NCBI GenBank assembly: GCA_963972255.1
Contig: CAXATO010000007.1
Span: forward strand, 62,001-126,000
Direction: 5' to 3'
Origin: UBA1479 sp002706405
Lineage (GTDB): Bacteria > Pseudomonadota > Alphaproteobacteria > Rhodospirillales > Casp-alpha2
DNA: 64,000 nt
This document shows positions 18,404 to 26,329 of this stretch, one piece after another. The number at the start of each line of letters is the position of its first letter. The first letter of the stretch is position 1. Under the pieces are notes generated by a model that did no database searches, was not told the origin of the DNA, and saw nothing but the letters and a program-made list of their open reading frames with translations. The translations under genes were made by a program, and so were the position numbers.

Positions 18404-19900
18404 ATGACCAAGCGCGTTCTGATCGCCGGTTTCAAGCACGAGACCAATACCTTCTCGAAACTGCCCACGGACCTGGCGGCCTACAAGGCCCGGACCTATT
18501 ACCGTGACGACGAGGTTGCGTCGAAGATGCGCGGTACGGCGACGGAGATCGGCGCGGCGCTCGACGCCGCCGAACGGCATGGCTGGTCCATTCGTCATCC
18601 GATCTATGCCAACGCCACGCCGTCGGGCCGTGTGACCAAGGACATGCACGATCATGTTACCCAGGCCATCGTCGACGCGCTGAAGGCCGACGGTCCCTTC
18701 GACGGCGTGTTGCTGTGTCTGCACGGCGCCATGGTCTGTGAGCATGACGAGGACGGCGAGGGTCGGCTGCTGCAAGCCGTGCGCGATGTCGTGGGCCCGG
18801 ATGTGCCCGTCGCCATGACGCTCGATCTGCATGCCAACGTGACCGACCGCTCGGCCGAGCTTTGCGATATCATGATCAGCTACCGCACCTATCCGCATGT
18901 CGACCAGTACGAGATCGCGACCCAGGCCTGCGATCTTCTGGCGCGCACCATGGCGGGGGAAATCCATCCCAAGGTTCATGTCCGCCGCCGCGAAATGCTG
19001 GACGGCGCCGACCACGGGCGGACCACGTCGCCGGGACCGATGACGGAGGCGCTGGCGACCTTGGACAAGTTGCTGAAGGCAACGCCCGGCACCTATGCCG
19101 GGTCCATCAACGCGGGCTTTCCCTGGGTCGATATTCACGATACGGGGCCGACCTGCATCGTCACCGGCGAGGGTGACAACCCGGCCCACGCCCAGATCGC
19201 CGAACAGGTGATGGAGCAGATCTGGCGCGACCGCAACAAGCTGACCATCAACCTGCTGCGCATCGACGAGGCCCTGGCCCGGGTGAAGACCGCCCTGGCC
19301 CAGGGTGTTTCGGCGCCGATCGTGCTCGCCGATTATGCGGACAATCCGGGCGGCGGCGGCTACGGCGACGCGACCAGGCTTTTGGGCGCGATGATCGAGG
19401 CCGATCTGCCGGATGCGGCCTTCGGCACGATCTACGATCCCGAGGCGGCACTGGCCTGCAAGAACGCCGGGCTGGGCTCGACCTTCAGGCTGGAGCTCGG
19501 CGGCAAGGTCGATCCCGCCGTGCAGGGCGGCCCGCTGTCCCTGATGGGCACGGTCACCGCGATCACCGACGGCAAGTTCGCCATGGAAGGGCCGATGACC
19601 CGTGGGACGCGCGTCGACATGGGCCCGGCGGCGGTGTTCAGCGTCGGCCGCATCGATATCGTGATCGCCAGTGCCCGCTATCAGAACTACGACCGGATGT
19701 ACTTCAAATCCATGGGCATCGACCCGGAGAAGAAAAAGGTTCTGGGCGTCAAGTCGGCACACCATTTCCGCGCTGCCTACGGCCCCATTTCGTCACAGAT
19801 CATGGTCGTCGACGACGGCGGCGGCGTGACCTCGCGCAACTACAAGGACCTGGATTACAAGAACGTCCGCCGGCCCGTGTTCCCGCTGGATATGGATTGA
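18404..19900 (+). CDS. M81 family metallopeptidase (MlrC-like)
   Basis: The product is 498 aa. It begins RVLIAGFKHETNTFS, the MlrC/M81 signature, and contains LHGAMVCEHDEDGEG, MTLDLHANVTD and YRTYPHVDQYE, the His/Asp/Glu-rich stretch expected for its metal site, then the C-terminal MlrC domain (NPGGGGYGDATRLL). MlrC completes microcystin breakdown in sphingomonads by cleaving linear peptides. Most homologues elsewhere, as here, sit beside peptide-type ABC importers and have unknown substrates. It lies 9 bp after the second amidase and is the last gene of the operon. Confidence 0.9.
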   Translation: MTKRVLIAGFKHETNTFSKLPTDLAAYKARTYYRDDEVASKMRGTATEIGAALDAAERHGWSIRHPIYANATPSGRVTKDMHDHVTQAIVDALKADGPFDGVLLCLHGAMVCEHDEDGEGRLLQAVRDVVGPDVPVAMTLDLHANVTDRSAELCDIMISYRTYPHVDQYEIATQACDLLARTMAGEIHPKVHVRRREMLDGADHGRTTSPGPMTEALATLDKLLKATPGTYAGSINAGFPWVDIHDTGPTCIVTGEGDNPAHAQIAEQVMEQIWRDRNKLTINLLRIDEALARVKTALAQGVSAPIVLADYADNPGGGGYGDATRLLGAMIEADLPDAAFGTIYDPEAALACKNAGLGSTFRLELGGKVDPAVQGGPLSLMGTVTAITDGKFAMEGPMTRGTRVDMGPAAVFSVGRIDIVIASARYQNYDRMYFKSMGIDPEKKKVLGVKSAHHFRAAYGPISSQIMVVDDGGGVTSRNYKDLDYKNVRRPVFPLDMD

Positions 19901-19912
19901 TCCGGCGGCGGT

Positions 19913-20509
19913 CTACACGGGGCCGACGACGTTGCGAAACGTCAGGTTGATGCGCGGCCCCACGGGCTTTTTCGTCTTGGGCACCCGGTGCAGCCAGTCC
20001 GCCTGGCAGCGCCCCGACATCACCAGCACATCGCCGTTGCCCAGTTCCGTGCAGACGGCCTCGCCCCGCTTGTCCTTGCGCCGCATCTGAAAGCGCCGGG
20101 GGGCGCCCAGGCTGATCGAGGCGATCACCGGAGCCGGTCCCAATGACGCTTCGTCGTCGGCATGCCAGTCCATGCTGTCGGCGCCGTCACGGTAGAGATT
20201 GGCGAGCACGGAGTTGAATGCCGCTCCCGCGATCTCCGCGCAGCGCCGCCGCAGGTCCGCCAGCACCGGCGGCCAGGGGCGGGGGTCCAGATGCAGCCCC
20301 GAATAGGCATAGGCGGCATCGCCGTACCAGGCGCTCAGGCGCGGCTGCGGGATGCGCCGGCCGAACAGGGCCAGAGTCTCCTGCTTCCAATCGACCTCGG
20401 CCATCACCCGATCGAACAGCGCGTCCGCGTCTTCCAATGCTGCGGGATAGAGGACCGCTTCCGCCGCCGTCAGGCGCACGGGCGGATAGCCGAGGGCGAG
20501 GCCGGACAT
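19913..20509 (-). CDS. alkB: AlkB family Fe(II)/2-oxoglutarate DNA repair dioxygenase
   Basis: The product is 198 aa. It carries the AlkB iron motif HxD in MDWHADDE, the distal His and 2-oxoglutarate-binding Args in HRVPKTKKPVGPRINLTFR, and PRLSAWYGDAAYAYSG, the nucleobase-flipping region seen in the AlkB2-like subgroup. It would remove alkyl lesions such as 1-methyladenine and 3-methylcytosine by oxidative demethylation. The start at 20509 has AAGGTG 6 nt upstream, placing the gene 7 nt after the HtrA-like gene, likely in one transcript. It is convergent with the long operon (12-bp gap). Confidence 0.88.
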   Translation of the reverse strand: MSGLALGYPPVRLTAAEAVLYPAALEDADALFDRVMAEVDWKQETLALFGRRIPQPRLSAWYGDAAYAYSGLHLDPRPWPPVLADLRRRCAEIAGAAFNSVLANLYRDGADSMDWHADDEASLGPAPVIASISLGAPRRFQMRRKDKRGEAVCTELGNGDVLVMSGRCQADWLHRVPKTKKPVGPRINLTFRNVVGPV

Positions 20510-20516
20510 GGGCACC

Positions 20517-21494
20517 TTAGTGAAGGTTGGGGGATTTGTAGAAATCACCGCGCGCGCAGGACTGCACGGTGACCGTCATCAGGTCGCCGTCGCGGTAGAT
20601 GTTCAGGGGCACGTCGATTCCGGCATTGCCCAGCGACCACACGCCGCGAAAGAATTCGGCCATGCCCTCGACCGGCTTGTCGTCGACGCCGACCACCAGA
20701 TCGCCGGCCTGGAGGCCTGCATCCTCCGCCGGACCGCCGTTCCAGGTGCCGACGATGACGACGCGGCCCATGGTTTCGGCGGTGAAGGTGCCAAGCCAGG
20801 GCCGGGCCGGGCGTCCCGTGGTGCCTGTTGTGCGCAGGGTCGGCAGGATTGCCTTCACGATGTCGATGGGCACGATCATATTACCTTCGGTTTCGCCGCT
20901 TTCCTCGCCGCGCACGTAAAGCGACCCGATGCCGCGAAGGGTTCCGTCCTCGCCGATCAGCGCCGCCCCGCCCCACAGGGGATGGGCCGGGGTGGTGAAG
21001 ATGGCGTCGTCCAGCAGATATTCCCAGTAGCCGGCGAACTCCTTGCGCGCCGATACCCGGGCCTGCAGCGCGTGCTGGCGCCCGCCGCAGCCCGCGACGA
21101 TCACGTCGTCGCCCGGAATCAGGTCGGCGGAAGAGCCCAGTTCGATGGCCGGAACGTCCAGGGGCTGCAAGGCCTGAACCAGGCCGAAGCCCGTTTCCTG
21201 GTCATAACCCATGACATGGCCTTCGGCGGCGCGGCCGTCGTTGGACACGAGCCAGACCTGTTCGGCCTCGACCACCAGATAGCCGATGGTCAGGACCAGG
21301 CCCTTGGGGTCGATGACGACGCCGTGGCCGCTGCGCTGGGTGCCCAGGGTGGTCGAGGTAAAGGCCGTTTCGGGAATTTCCGTGCGGACCGAGACCACGC
21401 TGCGCAGCGTTCTGTCGATGTCGAAGGAAAACCGGTCGTCGTCGGGCCGGTACGGCTCGGGGATTTCAGGATATTCCTGGTACGGATCGTCCAT
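20517..21494 (-). CDS. HtrA-like S1C pseudoprotease with PDZ domain
   Basis: The product is 325 aa. The fold reads as a chymotrypsin-like HtrA domain (GHGVVIDPKGLVLTIG, about 56-71) followed by a PDZ domain (about 240-315, with GPAEDAGLQAGDLVVGVDD). All three catalytic positions differ from DegP: Tyr72 where the His of TNNH is expected, Gly102 where the Asp of DLAL is expected, and Trp174 (PLWGGAAL) where the Ser of GNSGG is expected. It is therefore probably not a protease. There is no signal peptide. The start could instead be ATG 21551. I recall similar inactive S1C proteins in other alphaproteobacteria; a chaperone or scaffold role is only a guess. Confidence 0.8.
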   Translation of the reverse strand: MDDPYQEYPEIPEPYRPDDDRFSFDIDRTLRSVVSVRTEIPETAFTSTTLGTQRSGHGVVIDPKGLVLTIGYLVVEAEQVWLVSNDGRAAEGHVMGYDQETGFGLVQALQPLDVPAIELGSSADLIPGDDVIVAGCGGRQHALQARVSARKEFAGYWEYLLDDAIFTTPAHPLWGGAALIGEDGTLRGIGSLYVRGEESGETEGNMIVPIDIVKAILPTLRTTGTTGRPARPWLGTFTAETMGRVVIVGTWNGGPAEDAGLQAGDLVVGVDDKPVEGMAEFFRGVWSLGNAGIDVPLNIYRDGDLMTVTVQSCARGDFYKSPNLH

Positions 21495-21577
21495 GCCCCG
21501 ATGGTAGATCACTTCGCGGGGAAAGGAAATGCGCGCGCATGGGATTTTCATCAATTGCGGGGCCAAAGCATCGCCTA

Positions 21578-21617
21578 TTGAACGGGCGTGCGCGGCGGCG
21601 CTAGATTGTACACAATC
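21578..21617 (+). promoter_or_regulatory. candidate promoter with operator dyad over the -10
   Basis: TTGAAC (21578-21583) and TAGATT (21602-21607) are spaced 18 bp. The dyad GATTGT-AC-ACAATC (21604-21617) overlaps the -10 and has the TTGT..ACAA shape of GntR/FadR-type sites. A repressor bound here would block the aldolase gene. Confidence 0.45.
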
Positions 21618-21650
21618 AGAATGAATGAACGATTTGGGAGGATCGGCCAC

Positions 21651-22427
21651 ATGGCCCAGGTAATTCAACTGCACGACGTACCGAGCCTGCGCGACAAGGT
21701 GTCGGAAGAGGAATGGGCGCTGCGCGTCGAACTGGCGGCGGTCTATCGCCTGGTGGCGCGGTTCGGCTGGGACGACGGCATCTTCACCCATTCGTCCGTG
21801 CGCCTGCCGGGCCGGGACCATCATTTCCTGATCAATCCCTACGGCCATCTGTTTTCCGAGGTCTGCGCGTCCAACCTGGTGAAGATCGATGTCGACGGCA
21901 ATGTCCTGGACGACAGCCCTTACGAGGTCATCAAGGCGGGGTTCGTGATCCATTCGGCGATTCACATGTCGCGCGGCGACGCCATGTGCGTGATCCATAC
22001 CCATACCAACGCAGGCATGGCCGTCTCGGCACAGAAGGACGGCCTGCTGCCCCTGAACCAGAAGTCCATGGGCTTCTATAATCGGCTCGCCTATCACGAC
22101 TATCAGGGCATCTCCAACGATACGGAAGAACGCGACAGCATCGTCCGCGATCTCGGCAATCATCATTCGATGATCCTGCGCAATCACGGCCTGTTGTGCA
22201 CGGGACGGACCATCGCCGAGGCGTTCCAGCATATCCGCTATCTGCAGCATGCCTGTGAGCTGCAACTGATGGCCCAGGCTTCGGGCGCCGAGTTGATCAT
22301 TCCGCCCAAGGACGTCTGCGAACACGCGGCCAGCCAGTTCGACGGCGACGGCGGCCCCCGGGGCGGCGATCAGTTCGCGGCTTTCGTGCGCATGCTCGAC
22401 CGGGAAGAGCCCGACTACAAACATTGA
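21651..22427 (+). CDS. class II aldolase/adducin family protein
   Basis: The product is 258 aa. The zinc-binding motif HTHT occurs in CVIHTHTNAG, and the third His is in ILRNHGLL. A Glu near VCEHAA is not part of the site. The family includes fuculose- and rhamnulose-phosphate aldolases, but this shorter, sugar-phosphate-poor branch is usually unassigned in proteobacteria. The start follows GGGAGG with good spacing. A dyad overlapping the -10 upstream suggests repressor control. Its neighbours give no pathway. Confidence 0.85.
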   Translation: MAQVIQLHDVPSLRDKVSEEEWALRVELAAVYRLVARFGWDDGIFTHSSVRLPGRDHHFLINPYGHLFSEVCASNLVKIDVDGNVLDDSPYEVIKAGFVIHSAIHMSRGDAMCVIHTHTNAGMAVSAQKDGLLPLNQKSMGFYNRLAYHDYQGISNDTEERDSIVRDLGNHHSMILRNHGLLCTGRTIAEAFQHIRYLQHACELQLMAQASGAELIIPPKDVCEHAASQFDGDGGPRGGDQFAAFVRMLDREEPDYKH

Positions 22428-22435
22428 CAAGAATC

Positions 22436-22531
22436 ACCACTGAGGCGGTGAGGCCGTGAGAAGGAACGTGCGGGCTTGAAATCGCCGCCTTTCTTCTCCC
22501 TGTCTCCGTGCTTCAGTGGTTTTCTTTTTCC
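22436..22531 (+). terminator. long imperfect inverted repeat with T-rich tail
   Basis: The left arm starts ACCACTGA (22436-22443) and the right arm ends TCAGTGGT (22513-22520). Inside, the arms continue to match imperfectly over about 32 bp (CGTGAGAAGG against CTTCTCCCTG-type sequence), and a TTTTCTTTTTCC run follows. It lies directly downstream of the aldolase gene and reads as a terminator or a palindromic repeat element. Confidence 0.55.
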
Positions 22532-22600
22532 TGCCTGTCCGGATTCCATCAATGGCCTCAAGCGGTTCTGATGGATAACCCCTTATAAATATTGTGTCAT

Positions 22601-22629
22601 TTGACATCCCGGGCCGGGCTGACTACCTT
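22601..22629 (+). promoter_or_regulatory. candidate sigma-70 promoter of the NAGGN operon
   Basis: A consensus -35 TTGACA (22601-22606), an exact 17-bp spacer and a -10 TACCTT (22624-22629) are visible. The start site would be near 22636, leaving a leader of about 145 nt before asnO. Confidence 0.6.
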
Positions 22630-22635
22630 AGACCC

Positions 22636-22780
22636 ATCAACACCTAACTTCTGTATCCATTTCGCCCGGCCAATGATGACCGGGACGGTGGATTTTTGTC
22701 CGTGCTCAACGCTGGGCGACGGGCGCCCGTTATGTCATCGGGCGAAATGCGCCAATAGCAATAAAGGAGCCGGCTTAGGC
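22636..22780 (+). promoter_or_regulatory. structured 5' leader of the NAGGN operon
   Basis: ATTTCGCCCG (22659-22668) pairs perfectly with CGGGCGAAAT (22739-22748). The enclosed segment holds CCCGG...CCGGG (22665-22684) and a perfect 12-bp palindrome, ACGGGCGCCCGT (22719-22730). A Shine-Dalgarno AAAGGAG follows about 14 nt before the ATG. The multi-stem shape suggests cis regulation, but I match no known riboswitch. Confidence 0.45.
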
Positions 22781-24556
22781 ATGTGTGGACTTAGCGGCGA
22801 AATCAGATTTGACGACGGCGATGCCGACGCCCGCGCGGTGGCGCGAATGACCGATGCCATGGCCCCCCGGGGCCCCGATGCATCGGGCTTGTTTCAGCAA
22901 AGCCGCTGCGCCTTCGGCCATCGGCGGCTGAAGATCATCGATCTGACGGAAAAGGCGCAGCAGCCCCTGATCGATCCCGAACTGGGCCTGACCATCGCCT
23001 TCAACGGCTGCATCTACAACTACAAGGCCCTGCGCGAGGAACTGATCGCCAAGGGCTACCGGTTCTTTTCCACGGGCGACACGGAGGTTGTCCTCAAGGC
23101 CTTTGCCGCTTGGGGGGCCGATTGCGTGACGCGCCTGAACGGCATGTTCGCCTTCGCGATTTACGAGCGCGACACGGGCCGCCTGACCCTGGCCCGCGAC
23201 CGCCTCGGCATCAAGCCGCTGTACCTGGCGGAAAGCGGCAAGCGTTTGCGTTTCGCTTCGACCCTGCCGGCCCTGCTGGCGGCGGGGGATACGGACACGG
23301 ACATCGATCCCGTGGGCCTGCACCATTACATGTCGTTCCATGCCGTGGTGCCGCCGCCCTATACGGTGCTGAAGGGCGTGCGCAAACTGCCGCCTGCGAC
23401 CTATGCCGTGTTCGATGCCGACGGTACCCGCCGCGATACGACCTATTGGTCGGTCGATTTCACCCGTTCGGCGGACGACATGAACCTGTCGGCCGAGGAT
23501 TGGCGTGATCTTGTCTATGACGCCCTGGCGCTGTCCATCGACCGTCGACTCGAAGCCGATGTGGACGTCGGCGTGCTGCTGTCGGGCGGGGTCGATTCCT
23601 CACTCATCGTCGGCATGCTGGCGCGCGCGGGCAAGACGCCGCTGCGCACGTTCTCGGTCGGGTTCGAGGATGCCGGCGGCGAGGCCGGAAACGAATTCAA
23701 ATACTCCGACCTGATCGCCAAGGAGTTCGGCACCGAGCATTACAAGATCCACATCGGCGCGGAGCGCCTGATGGACCTGTTGCCGGATACCATCCGGGCC
23801 ATGTCGGAGCCCATGGTCAGCCACGACAACGTGGGCTTCTTCGCGCTCAGCCAGGAAGTCTCCAAGCATGTGAAGGTGGTGCAGTCGGGCCAGGGAGCGG
23901 ACGAAATCTTCGGCGGCTATTCCTGGTATCCGCCCCTGATGGATTCCAACGACCCCGTGGGTGATTACGCCCGCGTGTTCCGCGACCGCGATTTCGCCGA
24001 CTACAAAAAGGCCGTCTCGCCCCAGTACCACACGGCCCGCGACGAAAGCCTGGCCTTCATTGAAGGGAACTTCGCCCAGCCCGGCGCCGACCGCGCTGTG
24101 GACAAGGCGCTGCGCATCGATTCCACCATCATGCTGGTCGACGATCCGGTGAAGCGGGTCGACAACATGACCATGGCCTGGGGGCTCGAGGCCCGGGTGC
24201 CGTTCCTCGACCATGAACTGGTCGAACTGGCCGGCCGGGTTCCGCCCGAACACAAGGTGCGCGACGGCGGCAAGGGTGTCTTGAAGGACGTCGCCCGCAT
24301 GGTCGTCCCGGCCGAGGTCATCGACCGGCCCAAGGGATACTTCCCCGTGCCGGCCCTGAAATACATCGAGGGGCCCTATCTGGACATGGTGCGCGATACC
24401 CTGGCGTCAAAGCCGGCGCGCGAGCGCTCGCTATTCGACCGAGGGTATCTCGACATGCTGCTCGATGCTCCGGCCGAGCATATCACGCCGCTCCAGGGCT
24501 CGAAGCTGTGGCAGGTGGCGCTCATGGAAACTTGGCTGCAGACTCACGGGGTCTGA
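22781..24556 (+). CDS. asnO: N-acetylglutaminylglutamine amidotransferase
   Basis: The product is 591 aa. It opens MCGLSG, placing the class II glutaminase nucleophile at Cys2. The glutamine-amidotransferase domain runs to about residue 210. The synthetase domain carries the pyrophosphate loop LLSGGVDSS (about 265-274). It is an asparagine-synthetase homologue. The next two genes fix its role: it amidates the dipeptide to give N-acetylglutaminylglutamine amide (NAGGN), an osmolyte, using glutamine and ATP. Starting at Cys2 is mandatory, so the ATG at 22781 is certain although the frame extends upstream. Confidence 0.93.
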   Translation: MCGLSGEIRFDDGDADARAVARMTDAMAPRGPDASGLFQQSRCAFGHRRLKIIDLTEKAQQPLIDPELGLTIAFNGCIYNYKALREELIAKGYRFFSTGDTEVVLKAFAAWGADCVTRLNGMFAFAIYERDTGRLTLARDRLGIKPLYLAESGKRLRFASTLPALLAAGDTDTDIDPVGLHHYMSFHAVVPPPYTVLKGVRKLPPATYAVFDADGTRRDTTYWSVDFTRSADDMNLSAEDWRDLVYDALALSIDRRLEADVDVGVLLSGGVDSSLIVGMLARAGKTPLRTFSVGFEDAGGEAGNEFKYSDLIAKEFGTEHYKIHIGAERLMDLLPDTIRAMSEPMVSHDNVGFFALSQEVSKHVKVVQSGQGADEIFGGYSWYPPLMDSNDPVGDYARVFRDRDFADYKKAVSPQYHTARDESLAFIEGNFAQPGADRAVDKALRIDSTIMLVDDPVKRVDNMTMAWGLEARVPFLDHELVELAGRVPPEHKVRDGGKGVLKDVARMVVPAEVIDRPKGYFPVPALKYIEGPYLDMVRDTLASKPARERSLFDRGYLDMLLDAPAEHITPLQGSKLWQVALMETWLQTHGV

Positions 24557-24587
24557 CGGCATGAACCGGCAAAAGGAAACCCCGGTC

Positions 24588-26318
24588 ATGGATAACGCGC
24601 TTTCCTTAAAGCATTGGGGGGCACCCCCCAAGAACGGCATCGGCACGGTCGGCAAATGCGTTGCCGTGCATTGCGGCTGGGGCCGCGTGCTGTTCGGCCA
24701 GACCTTCGACAAGTCGGAGCTTTTGGCCCATCGTCTGATGGAGGAGGAAACCGGGGAACGCGACCTTGCCATCTACGTGCGCGACCCGCATGTGATCCTG
24801 TCCATGGCGCCGCAGACCCTGTTCATGGACCCGTCCCACAGTTTCCGCTTGAACCTGCGGGAACTGCCGGCCACCGCCCAGCCCGCCGACAGCAACATGT
24901 TCACGGTGCGTCCGGCCGTGGCCGAGGACGAAGGGGCGATCAACCGCATCTATACCTCGCGCGGCATGGTGTCACTCAAGCCCGGCTATCTGGCCGAGCT
25001 CGACAACCGGCAATGCGTCACGGTGCTGGTCGCGCAATCGGCCCGGGACGATGAAATTCTCGGCGTCGTCATGGGGATCGATCATGCCGTGGCTTTTGAC
25101 GATCCCGAGGACGGATCGAGCCTATGGGCGCTTGCCGTCGACGGGCAGGCGGCCGTGCCGGCCGTGGGCATCGGCCTGGTGACGGCCTTGGCGGCCCATT
25201 TCCGCGCCGCCGGCCGCGCCTTCATGGACCTGTCCGTGCTGCACGACAACGCGGAAGCCATCAAGCTGTATGAAAAAACCGGGTTCGAACGGGTGCCGGT
25301 CTATACGGTCAAGAAGAAGAACCCGATTAACGAATCCCTGTTCATCGGCCCGCAACGTGTCGAGAATCTGAACATCTACGCCAAGATCATCGTCGACGAG
25401 GCGCGCCGGCGCGGCATTCATGTCGATATCGAGGACGCGGCGGCGGGCCTGTTCAGCCTGACCCTGGGCGGGCGCTCCATCGCCTGCCGCGAAAGCCTGA
25501 GCGAGCTGACCTCAGCCGTCGCCATGAGCCGCTGCGACGACAAGGCCTTGACCCATCGCCTTCTGGCCAAGGCCAATCTGAAGATGCCGGCGCAGGTGAC
25601 CTTGCGCAGCCGCGACGACGTGCGGGCCTTTCTGGCGCGTTACGACCGCATCGTTATCAAGCCGGCGCGGGGCGAACAGGGGCAGGGAGTCTACGTCGAC
25701 TTGTGTTCCGAGGACGACGCGATCGCCGCCTTCGACGAGGTTCGGGATCTGGCCGATCATGTGATCGGCGAGGAATTCGTCAACGGCCGGGATCTGCGTA
25801 TCATCGTCATCGGTGACGAGGTCGCCGCCGCCGCCGTGCGCCGGCCGCCGCGCATCACCGGCGATGGACTGCACAGCATTCAGGAACTGATCCAGCGCCT
25901 GTCGCGCCGCCGCGCCGCCGCCACGGGGGGCGAAAGTCGCATCCCCATCGACGATGAAACCCGACGCTGTCTGCAGGCTCAGGGGTACGGCATGAACTCG
26001 GTCCTCGCCGACGGGGTGGTGCTGGAGGTTCGCAAAACCGCCAATCTGCACTGCGGCGGCACCATCCACGACGTCACCGACGACCTGCATCCCGTGCTGC
26101 GCGACGCCGCCTTGGCGGCGCGCCAGGCCCTGGGAATTCCCGTGGTCGGGTTTGATTTCATGGTTCCCCGCGTCGATGGACCGGACTACCGTATCATTGA
26201 AGCCAACGAGCGCCCCGGCCTGGCCAATCATGAGCCGCAGCCGACGGCCCAGAAATTTGTCGATTTCCTGTTCCCTGAGACGCGCAAGGAATTGGTGAAA
26301 AGCCCCGCAAGCGGGTAA
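24588..26318 (+). CDS. ngg: N-acetylglutaminylglutamine synthetase (GNAT/ATP-grasp)
   Basis: The product is about 576 aa. The N-terminal GNAT acetyltransferase domain (about 100-255, with VSLKPGYLAEL and AIKLYEKTGFERVPVY) is fused to an ATP-grasp ligase domain (about 290-560, with IVIKPARGEQGQGVYV and VVGFDFMV). This fusion makes N-acetylglutaminylglutamine: it acetylates glutamine and ligates a second glutamine. The start is placed at ATG 24588, which has AAAAGGAAA upstream; ATG 24561 is in frame but has a poorer site. It lies 31 bp after asnO. Confidence 0.92.
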   Translation: MDNALSLKHWGAPPKNGIGTVGKCVAVHCGWGRVLFGQTFDKSELLAHRLMEEETGERDLAIYVRDPHVILSMAPQTLFMDPSHSFRLNLRELPATAQPADSNMFTVRPAVAEDEGAINRIYTSRGMVSLKPGYLAELDNRQCVTVLVAQSARDDEILGVVMGIDHAVAFDDPEDGSSLWALAVDGQAAVPAVGIGLVTALAAHFRAAGRAFMDLSVLHDNAEAIKLYEKTGFERVPVYTVKKKNPINESLFIGPQRVENLNIYAKIIVDEARRRGIHVDIEDAAAGLFSLTLGGRSIACRESLSELTSAVAMSRCDDKALTHRLLAKANLKMPAQVTLRSRDDVRAFLARYDRIVIKPARGEQGQGVYVDLCSEDDAIAAFDEVRDLADHVIGEEFVNGRDLRIIVIGDEVAAAAVRRPPRITGDGLHSIQELIQRLSRRRAAATGGESRIPIDDETRRCLQAQGYGMNSVLADGVVLEVRKTANLHCGGTIHDVTDDLHPVLRDAALAARQALGIPVVGFDFMVPRVDGPDYRIIEANERPGLANHEPQPTAQKFVDFLFPETRKELVKSPASG

Positions 26319-26329
26319 GGAGTGAATGC

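Noticed and set aside
16721..19765. A very long open frame on the minus strand (over 1000 codons)
   Set aside because: It is antisense to two amidase genes and the MlrC gene, whose catalytic motifs are clear. It has no domain, no sensible start context, and reflects high third-position GC.
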